Shown here in pieces: positions 43,301-50,902 of a stretch of 64,000 nt of DNA; position 1 is the first letter of the stretch, and every line of letters begins with the position of its first letter. The notes under the pieces are model-generated. The model made no database searches. It had not been told where the DNA came from and saw only the letters and a program-made list of their open reading frames with translations. The position numbers were made by a program, and so were the translations under genes. The stretch is from the NCBI RefSeq assembly GCF_003012735.1, contig NZ_PXYI01000003.1, positions 761,694 to 825,693 of the forward strand. Direction: 5' to 3'. The stretch is from Allosphingosinicella deserti (GTDB taxonomy: Bacteria; Pseudomonadota; Alphaproteobacteria; Sphingomonadales; Sphingomonadaceae).

Positions 43301-45250
43301 GGTTACGATCTGGCGTTCGAGAGTTCCGGCGTGCTCAGGGTGTCCCCGAAGCAGCTGACCGCCGCTGCCACGGTCGACAGCAAGGTCTATGACGGCACCG
43401 ACGCTGCATCGGGGAGCATCGCGCTCAGCGGTCTGTTGTTCGACGACGTCGTGAACGCCTCCGGCGTCTTTCGCTTCGACGACAAGAATGCCGGTACCGG
43501 CAAGATCGTCACCGCCGCCGGCGTTGCTCTTCACGGAGCGGATGCCGCCAATTACGTCATCGACGGGCCGATCGGCGCCGTCGCCGATATCCTGCGCAAG
43601 GATGTTCAGGTCACCATCGCGGCCGACAGCAAGATCTATGACGGCACACGTTCGGCGACCGGTCGTGTTTCCAGGTTCGACGGTCTGGTGACGGGCGACG
43701 ATGTCGTGCTGGGCGGGGGCGAATTCGCATTTTCCGACAAGAATGCGGGCGTCGGGAAGACCGTTTCGATCTCCGGCCTGACCTTCGGCGGAGCGGACGC
43801 GGGGAATTACAGCTTCGCTACCCCTGCGACGGCCGCTGCCGACATTCTGCGCAAGGATGTCGCCGTCTCCGTGGCCGCCGACACCAAGACCTATGACGGC
43901 GGCACAAGCGCGTCCGGGCGAATCACTGCGATCGACGGCATCATCGCGGGCGACGCGCTGTCCTTCACCAGTGGCGACTTCGCGTTCGCCGACAAGAACG
44001 CCGGAGCCGGCAAGCAGGTGCTCGTCTCGGGCATCGGCATGAGCGGCGCCGACAGCGGCAATTACACCCTCGTTCTTCCGGCCGCGACCACGGCCGACAT
44101 CCTGCGCAGGGACGTGGTGGTCGCCGTGACCGCAGACGCCAAGACCTATGATGGCGGTACCCGCGGATCGGGGCGGATCATTTCGACCGACGGCATCGTC
44201 GCGGGCGACGCGCTGTCCTTCACCAGCGGCGACTTCGCGTTTGCCGACAAGAATGCCGGCGCCGGCAAGCAGGTGCTCGTCTCGGGCATCGGCATGAGCG
44301 GCGCCGACAGCGGCAATTACACCCTCGTTCTTCCGGCCACGACCACGGCCGACATCCTGCGCAGGGACGTGGTGGTCGCCGTGACCGCAGACGCCAAGAC
44401 CTATGACGGCGGCACCCGCGCATCGGGGCGGATCAATTCGACCGACGGCATCGTCGCCGGCGACGCCCTGTCCTTCACCAGCGGCGACTTCGCCTTTGTC
44501 GACAAGAATGCCGGCGCCGGCAAGCAGGTGCTGGTGTCGGGCATTGCGCTCGGCGGGGCGGACAGCGGCAATTACGCGTTGGTCGTTCCGGCCACGACGA
44601 CCGCAAGCATCAATCGCAAGATGGTGACCGTCGGCGTCGTGGCGGACGACAAGGTCTATGACGGGAGCGTGGCCGCGGTCGGTAGGGCGGCAGCCCTCGA
44701 CGGCCTGGTCGCCGGAGATGAGATCGTGATCGAGGGCGGCCGCTACGCCTTCGTCGACAAGAATGCCGGCATCGACAAACAGGTCCTCGTGTCCGGCCTT
44801 GGCTTGGCAGGCGCGGATTCCGCCAACTACACTCTGGCCGTGGCACCAACCGCGACGGCGGACATCGCCAGGCGTACGATCAGCGTGCGCGCCGACGACG
44901 TTCACGCACCCCGATCGGGATCGGTGCCGCCGTTGCGCTTCTCGATCCTGTCGGGAAGTCTCGTCGACGGCGAGGTCTTCGCGGGGATGCTGCAGCGCGA
45001 GCCCGGCAATGCGCCCGGCGCCTATCGGATCGGCCTCGGCACGCTTGCGCTCTCCGACAATTACGATCTGCAGTTCCAGGCCGGCACCTTCACCATCGAT
45101 CCCGATCCGTCCGCCGGTTGGACTCCGCGCCTCTACCAGGAGTTCGAATTAGGCGGCCGCGCTCAGGCGCTGCAGTCGACAGGAACCCCGCTTCGCTGGA
45201 CGGCCGCGCCGGAATGTGGCGCGCCGGAGAGAGAAAGCGAGTGCTCCTGA
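40370..45250 (+). CDS. TpsA exoprotein with YDG repeats (filamentous hemagglutinin type)
   Basis: A 1626-residue secreted exoprotein. It has a signal peptide (to about SPAVAQ), then the TPS/haemagglutinin N-terminal domain (about residues 35-160) with GSGIVNWTDFNVQAGS, AILNRVLG and VYLVNSNGIMFG. A long beta-helical region follows to about residue 990. Six YDG repeats (about 995-1500) each contain K-x-YDG and DKNAG-x-GK. An MBG-type segment comes next (residues 1505-1590) and the protein ends EECS-like (ESECS). GGACAGGAG precedes the ATG. The last residues lack an anchoring signal, so it may be released or held by the transporter. Adhesin or biofilm roles are known for the family; here the target is unknown. 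Confidence 0.92.
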   Translation: MSFSSRLPRRRLLALTTALCGILASASPAVAQQMGGFGTVQSRTGPVSVAVSGTNLNVSATGSGIVNWTDFNVQAGSIAAFRNGNGSQAANVAILNRVLGTQPTTIGGALTSDANVSVYLVNSNGIMFGSSSQVNLGSLVASTLDVTDADFLDGDGRLTFTSNDNPNAYLIVGSGAQMQTKGDLVLLGDTLSSDGSLQAGGDLAAIAAGRVTVQSAVGSPLKFEISRGSLQASLRAGGAANGRNVVLGAVGQAGVTDGLLEVEALATATGVAASDHGVTIFAGNEVSAPNVVVHSNQSARIDITGLGTIRSSRDIIVDGNSNVGVNLVDAAGAASVEGRGIVEVNQVFADEMVLTGLYLYAGGLDAKQTIALYGSEVASITGDVTAFNVSVNGRAIYLGDDSDSEVIAAAYIQTNAGTGGINGGAGLTLDSQRATVLLTTGGANFDRSSRIRSSRSLLFGGGTDQRVTLGDVDVGAIAGLDSYQADITFGNLNVGSDLLIATTDDLRADSITSAGALTMSGLRMEFGGDLIGENKVTLAGKTLTARNVRSRTDDVAVETSADGIALGSAAGRAITLTSRGGGITVDGIDATSDVLVNAYGAGIVDLGHVKAGASISLMSEDVLRTGSLHAADSVNAYGTTVSAGDVRADTGSAFLTAGIGSVDAGDVTAGKTISLRTEHPSGGAGVVKVGAVSGGGNVEILSDDLVLDHALSGRSVWLKVADGGTIALHSKLTAKNLTVEGGALVQASGAELTAGTLTGSLRGEVSLTGNNHIGAIRDLSATSLDLVNDHNWIEIIGSNRFAGDVSLVTSGSLQIGGGSSLGGELVSLAVGDRFTNSGGGSAISATKNWAIYLNTPDGQNFGGLDSGNRAIWGSDASRSPITSLNGDRYVFTHRPTLTFYSVQFDKTYGTDVAAYLANRYNFVGLHQGVAGAFQGDVFSDIVQGRPVLTSAGAAATAGVAGGPYTIDIAQGSLVASGGYDLAFESSGVLRVSPKQLTAAATVDSKVYDGTDAASGSIALSGLLFDDVVNASGVFRFDDKNAGTGKIVTAAGVALHGADAANYVIDGPIGAVADILRKDVQVTIAADSKIYDGTRSATGRVSRFDGLVTGDDVVLGGGEFAFSDKNAGVGKTVSISGLTFGGADAGNYSFATPATAAADILRKDVAVSVAADTKTYDGGTSASGRITAIDGIIAGDALSFTSGDFAFADKNAGAGKQVLVSGIGMSGADSGNYTLVLPAATTADILRRDVVVAVTADAKTYDGGTRGSGRIISTDGIVAGDALSFTSGDFAFADKNAGAGKQVLVSGIGMSGADSGNYTLVLPATTTADILRRDVVVAVTADAKTYDGGTRASGRINSTDGIVAGDALSFTSGDFAFVDKNAGAGKQVLVSGIALGGADSGNYALVVPATTTASINRKMVTVGVVADDKVYDGSVAAVGRAAALDGLVAGDEIVIEGGRYAFVDKNAGIDKQVLVSGLGLAGADSANYTLAVAPTATADIARRTISVRADDVHAPRSGSVPPLRFSILSGSLVDGEVFAGMLQREPGNAPGAYRIGLGTLALSDNYDLQFQAGTFTIDPDPSAGWTPRLYQEFELGGRAQALQSTGTPLRWTAAPECGAPERESECS
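43352..44875 (+). repeat. Six YDG repeats in the exoprotein gene
   Basis: Units of 83-85 codons at 43352-43600, 43601-43855, 43856-44110, 44111-44365, 44366-44620 and 44621-44875. Units 3-5 are nearly identical at both protein and DNA level (e.g. shared SFTSGDFAF, DKNAGAGKQVLVSGI); units 1, 2 and 6 are diverged. The near-identity implies recent duplication or gene conversion and allows copy-number change by recombination in 255-bp steps. Confidence 0.9.
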
Positions 45251-45336
45251 CGGGCGTGCCCAGCAGGCGCGGATGGGACGAGGGCAGGCAGCGCGGTCGC
45301 GCAGCCTGCCCTGAGACTGCCGGATTCACACGATAA

Positions 45337-45372
45337 CGGCGCCGGCGCGGTTCAACCTCCGCGCCGGCGCCG
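45337..45372. terminator. Strong bidirectional hairpin between convergent genes
   Basis: A perfect 14-bp inverted repeat (CGGCGCCGGCGCGG / CCGCGCCGGCGCCG) with an 8-base loop lies between the exoprotein stop (45250) and the LLAPL protein stop (45384). It is GC-rich without a U-tract and could end transcripts from both sides. Confidence 0.65.
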
Positions 45373-45383
45373 ATTCCCTGTCG

Positions 45384-46205
45384 TCAGGGCGCGGATGCGG
45401 GGCGTACCGGCGCGAGCTCGTAGCGGATCTTGCGCTTGAGGATGCAGACGTCGGCGCCATCGTCGTTTCGGCAGTCCATGACTTCATAGGGCCGCTCGAT
45501 CAGTACGAGCGTTCCATTGCTCTCGCGCTGGCGGCGTTCCCATTCGGCCTGCTCGGCCATGTCGATCTCCAGCGGGATCGGGAACTCGCCGCCGCCCGAT
45601 GCCGCGCCGCCGGCGCCGGCACCCGCATCGATCAGATTGTCCATCCCGTCCATCGCCTCCACGGCCCTGATCGCCTTCTGAAGGTCGGCCTTGGGCATGG
45701 TCTTCATCGCCTTGTCCATCTCGGAGCCGGCCCACTCGATGCTCCTCGCAATCTCGGAGGCGTCCATCGAGCGGATCATCTTCGCGCCCTCCGCGATCAG
45801 CTCCTCTTCGCTTAGGTCCTTCGGCGGAATACGGGGTTTGGCAGGTCTCGACTGAGTCAGCGGTGCGAGCAGGTCGTCATCGTCGGATGGAGGCGGCGTC
45901 AGCGGTGCGAGCAGGTCGTCATCGTCGGACGGGGGCGGTGTCAGCGGCGCAAGCAGGTCGTCGTCATCGGATGGGGGCGGCGTCAGCGGCGCGAGCAGGT
46001 CATCGTCGGACGGCGGCGGTGTCAACGGTGCGAGCAGGTCGTCGTCCGCGGTCGCGGACTCGCTTGGAACCAGGGGAGCGAGCAGATCCGCGTCGCTTTG
46101 GGCCTGCGCCACTCCGCAGGACAGGAGCGAAAGAAAGGCCAGGCTGGTTCCCCGAAGAAGGGGGACATGTCGCCGGCGGCGGGAGGAACGGAGATGTTTC
46201 GGCAT
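45384..46205 (-). CDS. Secreted LLAPL tandem-repeat protein
   Basis: A 273-residue protein with no named family. An arginine-rich n-region and signal peptide end near VAQAQ. Next come six LLAPL units: DADLLAPLVP, DDDLLAPLTP and four PPPSDD(D)DLLAPLT units with a 13-14 residue period. The linker PRIPPKDLSEEELIAEG leads to a helical domain (about 120-190, AKMIRSMDASEIARSIEW; KAMKTMPKADLQKAIRAVEA), a Gly-rich gap, and a C-terminal piece with two cysteines (VMDCRNDDGADVCILKRKIR). It shares the LLAPL motif with 33033-34520 and converges on the exoprotein gene. Function unknown. Confidence 0.72.
   Translation of the reverse strand: MPKHLRSSRRRRHVPLLRGTSLAFLSLLSCGVAQAQSDADLLAPLVPSESATADDDLLAPLTPPPSDDDLLAPLTPPPSDDDDLLAPLTPPPSDDDDLLAPLTPPPSDDDDLLAPLTQSRPAKPRIPPKDLSEEELIAEGAKMIRSMDASEIARSIEWAGSEMDKAMKTMPKADLQKAIRAVEAMDGMDNLIDAGAGAGGAASGGGEFPIPLEIDMAEQAEWERRQRESNGTLVLIERPYEVMDCRNDDGADVCILKRKIRYELAPVRPASAP
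45855..46085 (-). repeat. Tandem 39-42 bp repeats encoding LLAPL units
   Basis: The DNA coding for PPPSDDDDLLAPLT is repeated with few base changes, in 42-bp steps with one 39-bp variant. Slipped-strand changes would add or remove whole units in frame. Confidence 0.85.
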
Positions 46206-46431
46206 GGGAGATCCTTTCGATCCTGGTGAGGAGCGAGAGCGTGCCGAAGCGGTCGGGGCGCCCGGGGGACCGCCGCCGTGAAAGGCGCGTGAATGTCGTT
46301 GGTCACCATCTTCGGAGCCGATGCGACTTCCGTGCCCGCGCGATTGCAGGTATCGTGATGGGAACAGCGTGCGTTCGAAGTGCGATGTGCGCCGCAGGGG
46401 GGCGGGCTCAAGGCGGGGGGAACCACTGACC

Positions 46432-47778
46432 ATGTTCGGATCGGAACTGCTCGAAGTCGCAATCGGCCTGATCTTCCTCTTCTTCATCCTCAGCGTCCTG
46501 CTCTCGGCGGCGCGGGAGGCGATCGAGGGGTTCCTCCAGACCCGCGCCATCCACCTCGAACGCGGGATCCGCGAATTGCTCAAGGACGAGGGCGGCGAGG
46601 GGCTGGTCCGCGAACTCTACGAGCATCCGCTGATCAGTTCGCTCTATCGCGGGACCTACGATCCCGAGAAGCTGACGCGGCGCTATTCCCAGCACAAGGA
46701 CACCTGGAAGCGGATGCCGTTCCGCAACAATCTTCCCGCTTACGTTCCGGCCCGCAACTTTGCCCTGGCGATCATGGATCTCGCAGGCCGCGGCAGCCCG
46801 ACCGGGGATGACGCGGATGCGTCGCTGTCGCTCGCGGCGATCCGCGAGGGCGCCTCGACCCGCATCGCCGACCCGCGGGTGCGCCGCGCCGTCCTGATCG
46901 CGCTCGACAATGCCAGAGGCGACCTCGATCAGGCGCGGCTCAACCTGCAGGCATGGTTCGACAGCGGCATGGACCGGGTCTCGGGCTGGTACCGGAAGGA
47001 GACGCAGTGGATCCTGCTCGCCTTGGGCCTGTTCACCGCGATGACGCTCAACATCGACACGCTGCATGTCGCCAAATCGCTCTACCGCGACGACGCGCTG
47101 CGGGCGGTCATCGTCACGGATGCGGAGGCGGTGGTCGAGCAGGCGCGGGTCCAGGCTGCGGCGGGCGGGGATCAGACGGCGATGCTGACCATGCTCGGAT
47201 GCCCGCCGGAGGCGGCGACCGGCGCGGCCGCGTCCCTGCCGGACGGCGCGGCGCGCGGTGTCGCCAGCGCCAGCTGCGCCGAGCGCCGGGTCCGCAATCT
47301 CGGCCTGCCGATCGGCTGGGAGAACCGGCACCTGTCGTGGCCCTGGCAGTTCGGATGGGATGTCGGCGCGTGGCTGGCCTCGCCCGATGCGCCGTGGCGG
47401 CCGCTGCCCGGCTGGCTGCTGACCGCGCTCGCGGTATCGATGGGCGCGCCCTTCTGGTTCGATCTGCTGAACAAGTTCATGGTGATCCGCTCGACGGTGA
47501 AGCCGCACGAAAAGAGCCCGGAGGAATCGTCGGAGGACCGGCAATTCCCGAAGCCCGCGCCGGCCGTCGGCCAGCCCGGGTCTACACTCGCACTTGCGCC
47601 TGCCGTCACACCAGCGCCCGAACCGCAGCCGCCGAGCCAGCCCGATCCGGCCCTCGATGCCGAGGGGCCGACACCGGAAGGCGGCGGGGTTGGGGCCCGC
47701 ACGCCCAATCGCCGCGAGGCGGACGAGGAGGGTGTCGGCTGGACCGACAAGATCGATCCGCTCGAGGGCGAGCCATGA
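46432..47778 (+). CDS. Membrane protein with Pro-rich cytoplasmic tail
   Basis: A 448-residue membrane protein, no recognised family. The N-terminal helix (GLIFLFFILSVLLSAAREAI) is followed by a charged region, a second helix near residue 195 (WILLALGLFTAMTLNI), a long loop with two cysteines (LGCPPEAATG and SASCAERRV) probably outside the cytoplasm, a third helix near 325-345 (LPGWLLTALAVSMGAPFWF), and a Pro/Glu-rich tail. ATG 46432 follows a GGCGGGGGG run; the longer frame is not conserved. The stop overlaps the ATG of the peptidase gene, so the two proteins probably act together at the cell wall. Confidence 0.72.
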   Translation: MFGSELLEVAIGLIFLFFILSVLLSAAREAIEGFLQTRAIHLERGIRELLKDEGGEGLVRELYEHPLISSLYRGTYDPEKLTRRYSQHKDTWKRMPFRNNLPAYVPARNFALAIMDLAGRGSPTGDDADASLSLAAIREGASTRIADPRVRRAVLIALDNARGDLDQARLNLQAWFDSGMDRVSGWYRKETQWILLALGLFTAMTLNIDTLHVAKSLYRDDALRAVIVTDAEAVVEQARVQAAAGGDQTAMLTMLGCPPEAATGAAASLPDGAARGVASASCAERRVRNLGLPIGWENRHLSWPWQFGWDVGAWLASPDAPWRPLPGWLLTALAVSMGAPFWFDLLNKFMVIRSTVKPHEKSPEESSEDRQFPKPAPAVGQPGSTLALAPAVTPAPEPQPPSQPDPALDAEGPTPEGGGVGARTPNRREADEEGVGWTDKIDPLEGEP

Positions 47779-48518
47779 GCACGATCCTTCCCCCGCTCAA
47801 GCGCGGCGACAGGGGCGCTGATGTCGTCGAGTTGCAGATGCGGCTGGCCGGCTTCCGCGGCACCATTCCCGACGGCGATTACGGGCCGGGGACGGAGATG
47901 CAGGTCACCGCCTTCCAGCGTGCGGTGATGCGCATGACGGCGCCGCACGGGCGCGCCGACGCCGCGACGATGGCGGCGATCGGCGACTTCGCCAGGGCCC
48001 ATCCGGTCGACTTCAAAGCGCTGCGCTGTCCGTGCGGCGTGTGTCCGGGCTTCGGGCGCGGCCGCTTCAAGGGCGAGTATCGCCGGCCCGAACGGATCGA
48101 GGTCTACAATCTCTACGAATATCCGGGCCTCCACCGGATGCTGCTGTGGACCTATCGCGCGGCGCAATTCTACGCCCGGGCGCGCAACTGGACGCTGACG
48201 ATCAACTCCGCCTATCGCTGCTCGGTCGACAATGCCGACCACCAGCGCACCAGCACCAACCATCACGGCAAGGCGATCGACATCGACATCCTCGGCAGCG
48301 GCGGAACCGATCGCACGCGCTGCAACAGCCTGCGCGGCATCCTCGTCGAGCAAGCCCATGCCCAGATCGGCTGGAGCGCGCTCAACCGCAAGTCGCTCGA
48401 GCCGGCGGACATCGCGCCGACTTGGGTCCATCTCGACGTCCGCAGCTATGAACCGAAATATCTGGCGGACCGCTATTTCGTGACCAACCAAGCCGCGCTC
48501 GACGCGATCCCCGGCTGA
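47775..48518 (+). CDS. Peptidoglycan-binding M15-like peptidase
   Basis: A 247-residue protein. The N-terminal peptidoglycan-binding domain (about residues 5-75; LKRGDRGADVVELQMRLAGF) is followed by a Cys-bearing linker (CPCGVCPGFGRG), then a D-Ala-D-Ala-carboxypeptidase-like (M15) domain. NSAYRCSVDN, HHGKAIDIDI (His/Asp, near residues 163-172) and WVHLDVR (His-x-Asp, near 215-221) supply the zinc ligands. No signal peptide is visible, so delivery may depend on the membrane partner encoded just before it (ATGA overlap). It would trim peptide stems of the cell wall. The CxxC-type pair in the linker is unusual for this group. Confidence 0.82.
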   Translation: MSTILPPLKRGDRGADVVELQMRLAGFRGTIPDGDYGPGTEMQVTAFQRAVMRMTAPHGRADAATMAAIGDFARAHPVDFKALRCPCGVCPGFGRGRFKGEYRRPERIEVYNLYEYPGLHRMLLWTYRAAQFYARARNWTLTINSAYRCSVDNADHQRTSTNHHGKAIDIDILGSGGTDRTRCNSLRGILVEQAHAQIGWSALNRKSLEPADIAPTWVHLDVRSYEPKYLADRYFVTNQAALDAIPG

Positions 48519-48712
48519 CCCACTCCGACACAGGTCCTGCGAAATCTTCACGAACGACTCCGTTGACGGCGGCGGGGGATCGTTGCATTTTTGTTGCGCT
48601 GCAGCAGGCGTGATGTGGACGATGCGTGACCCCTCCGCAGACCGGTGTTCGGGCCGGTCGACGCGCCGGTCTCGACTTCCTCCGCTTTAGGCACCGCCGC
48701 AAGGAGCGTGAC

Positions 48713-48886
48713 ATGGCAGACGAGGATCGCGACTATTTCTACCGCCGCGCCGAGCAGGAGATCGCCTGTGCGCAGAGCGCCTGCGGCGAGCGCCAGGTCC
48801 GGCTCCATTATCAGCTCGCCGAAACCTATCTCGATCGCGTGTTCGGTGCCGACGGGGACCCACGCAGCGTGAGCATTCCCGGCTGA
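48713..48886 (+). CDS. 57-residue hypothetical protein
   Basis: A short acidic protein with AAGGAG at ideal distance before the ATG. It is largely helical in appearance (RDYFYRRAEQEIACAQSA; RQVRLHYQLAETYLDRVFG) with two cysteine-free turns at the end. The stop is two bases before the start of the acyl carrier protein gene, so they are coupled. It could be a partner of that carrier. No family recognised. Confidence 0.75.
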   Translation: MADEDRDYFYRRAEQEIACAQSACGERQVRLHYQLAETYLDRVFGADGDPRSVSIPG

Positions 48887-48888
48887 CG

Positions 48889-49164
48889 ATGGACGAAGAC
48901 GCGGTCAGGGCGCTCATCGCGGAGCATTTCGGGCGGGAGCCCGGCTGCGCCAGCGACGCTGCCCGCTTCAACGAGGATCTCGGTGCCGACTCGCTCGACA
49001 TCGTCGAACTGACCATGCTGCTCGAGAACGATCTCGGAGTCGCAATCGGCGAGGAAGAAGGCGAACGCTGCACCTGCGTCGGCGACGCCCTGCAATTGCT
49101 CCGCGAGAAAATGGCGTCGCCCGCGCCGCAGCCCGGATCCGGGCCTGCAACCGGTCGGCGGTGA
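48889..49164 (+). CDS. Acyl carrier protein
   Basis: A 91-residue phosphopantetheine carrier. The attachment site is in GADSLDIVEL (Ser35), preceded by NEDLGADS and followed by LTMLLENDLGVAIGEE as in FAS/ACP domains. The C-terminal ~15 residues are Pro/Ser-rich. It is separate from the fatty-acid synthesis genes, so a specialised acyl transfer role is likely. It starts two bases after the 57-residue gene, with which it is probably co-transcribed, and converges with cphB. Confidence 0.85.
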   Translation: MDEDAVRALIAEHFGREPGCASDAARFNEDLGADSLDIVELTMLLENDLGVAIGEEEGERCTCVGDALQLLREKMASPAPQPGSGPATGRR

Positions 49165-49194
49165 AGGGCGGCAGCGCTGGGGGTGATCCTGTGC

Positions 49195-50010
49195 TTAGCG
49201 CGGGTGACTCGGCTGGCGTGCCTTGAGATCGAAGTGGTCTCCGCTCGACAGGACATGGACCCGCACGTCGTGCATCGACAATGAACATTCGGCGCGGGCC
49301 TCTGCGACGTTGCAGTAAGTGACGTGGCTGCCGTCGACGACATAGACGCCGCCGCTGCCGATCACTTCGAAACGGTCGCCTTCGAGGACGATCGCGGTGT
49401 CCTCGTCGATGCCGAGCCCGAGCACCCGCGGATTGTGGGCGACTGCGCCGAGCAGGCGGCCCATGCGGCCGCGTTCGGCGAAATGCTGGTCGATAATGAC
49501 GTCGCGGACGAGGCCCATACCCGGTGCCATGTGGAGGTCGCCGATCCGGTGCGTCTCGCGGCTGGTCCCTTGCACGAGCATCGTCTCGCTCATCACGCTG
49601 GCGCCCGCCGAGGTGCCGGCGATCACGCCGCCGCGTTCGTACAGGCGGCGCACCTTGTCCTCGATGCGGGTGTCGCCGATCTGGCTGGTGATTCGGAGCT
49701 GGTCGCCGCCCGAGAAGAAGATGCCGGCGGCGTCGTCGAGGACGTCGAGCTTGTCGCGATCCGAGGCCTGGCTGCGCTCCTCGACATAGAGCTCGACCAG
49801 TTCGCCGGACTCGAGATCGGCGAAGGCGGCCTCATATTCGTCGAAATAGCCTTCCGGCTGATGGCTGGCGACGGTCGCGAGGACGACCTTGCCCCCTTTT
49901 GACCGCCGCGCGAATTCGCGCAGGATCGTGCGCTTGCCCTTCGGGTCGCGATCTTCGTGCCCGCCGATGATGATCAACGTGCCGCGCGGTGTCGTTTCCT
50001 GGTCAGCCAT
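49195..50010 (-). CDS. cphB: Cyanophycinase
   Basis: A 271-residue serine exopeptidase of the cyanophycinase family (S51). Evidence: GTLIIIGGHEDR at the start, IFFSGGDQLRITS, the nucleophile loop AGTSAGASVM (Ser near residue 137), then HMAPGMGLV and IDQHFAERGRMGRL. It cuts cyanophycin into beta-Asp-Arg dipeptides. The ATG lies 8 bases inside the end of the isoaspartyl peptidase gene, so the two are coupled. No signal peptide, consistent with use of an internal store. Confidence 0.93.
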   Translation of the reverse strand: MADQETTPRGTLIIIGGHEDRDPKGKRTILREFARRSKGGKVVLATVASHQPEGYFDEYEAAFADLESGELVELYVEERSQASDRDKLDVLDDAAGIFFSGGDQLRITSQIGDTRIEDKVRRLYERGGVIAGTSAGASVMSETMLVQGTSRETHRIGDLHMAPGMGLVRDVIIDQHFAERGRMGRLLGAVAHNPRVLGLGIDEDTAIVLEGDRFEVIGSGGVYVVDGSHVTYCNVAEARAECSLSMHDVRVHVLSSGDHFDLKARQPSHPR

Positions 50011-50899
50011 TCTTCTCTTCTTTCTTGCCGAGCCACGCCTTGGGCCCGGTCATGTCGCTGGTGATCATCGCCACCGCAAAATCCGGGCTGTTGTGCGCCC
50101 AGCCCACCCGTCCGTCCTTGGTGATCGCGATCCCGCCGCCGTCCGCCCCGGCGCCGCCGGTGCCCGGAAGCAGGGCGACGGCGCTCGCGACGGCCTGCTC
50201 CGGATGCTCGCCGCGATCGAGCGCGGCCATCACCCGTCCGGCGAGGGCGAGACGCTGGATGGTCTCGCCGTCGCCGGAAAAGGCGACTGCGCCGACATGG
50301 TTGTCGGCGTAGAAGCCGCATCCGGGCACCGGGCTGTCGCCGATCCGGCCAACCGGCGCACCGGTGAGACCGCCGGTCGATGTTCCCGCGGCGATGTTGC
50401 CGCCCATGTCCAGCGCCACCGCGCCGACCGTGTCATGCTCGGCGAGCTCGCTCTCCCGCTGCGCGGTGACGAGTTCGTCATTGTCGACCAGCGGGATGTT
50501 CTTGCGCCTGGCGAACAGGGACGCGCCCTCGCCGACGATCAGCGTCTCCTTCTCGTCCAGCATTGCGCGCGCCACCGAGACGGGGTTGCGGACACCCCTG
50601 ATCGCGCCGACGGCGCCGACGCTGAGCGTGCGCCCGTCCATCATGCCCGAGCACATCTCGACCTCTCCCGCCGCGTTGAGACTGGAGCCGTGGCCGGCGT
50701 TGAACACCGGCAGATCCTCGAGCGTGCGGATGACCGCCTCGACCGCGTCGACCGCGCTGCCGCCCGCTTCGAGCCGCTTGCGGCCTTCGGCGAGCGCCTG
50801 GAGCACGCCCCGGCGATTGTCGTCCTCCTCACCGGGCGCCATCTGCTTGGCGCCGCCGTGGACGATCAGGGCCCAGGGGCCCGACGGATTTTCGAACAT
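50003..50899 (-). CDS. iaaA: Isoaspartyl peptidase / L-asparaginase (Ntn hydrolase)
   Basis: A 298-residue plant-type asparaginase. The N-terminal WALIVHGGAKQM, FNAGHGSSLN and the autocleavage site EHDTVGAVALD, with Thr near residue 155 as the new nucleophile, identify the family. GGLTGAPVGRIGDSPVPGCG follows. It hydrolyses beta-aspartyl dipeptides, so it can finish the breakdown of beta-Asp-Arg released by the cyanophycinase. It lies three bases after the cphA stop and overlaps cphB, giving the order cphA-iaaA-cphB on one transcript. Confidence 0.93.
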   Translation of the reverse strand: MFENPSGPWALIVHGGAKQMAPGEEDDNRRGVLQALAEGRKRLEAGGSAVDAVEAVIRTLEDLPVFNAGHGSSLNAAGEVEMCSGMMDGRTLSVGAVGAIRGVRNPVSVARAMLDEKETLIVGEGASLFARRKNIPLVDNDELVTAQRESELAEHDTVGAVALDMGGNIAAGTSTGGLTGAPVGRIGDSPVPGCGFYADNHVGAVAFSGDGETIQRLALAGRVMAALDRGEHPEQAVASAVALLPGTGGAGADGGGIAITKDGRVGWAHNSPDFAVAMITSDMTGPKAWLGKKEEKNG

Positions 50900-50902
50900 G
50901 TC

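Noticed and set aside
42797..44905. A 702-codon minus-strand frame with internal repeats
   Set aside because: The repeats are the reverse reading of the YDG units in the exoprotein gene; no independent evidence for a gene.
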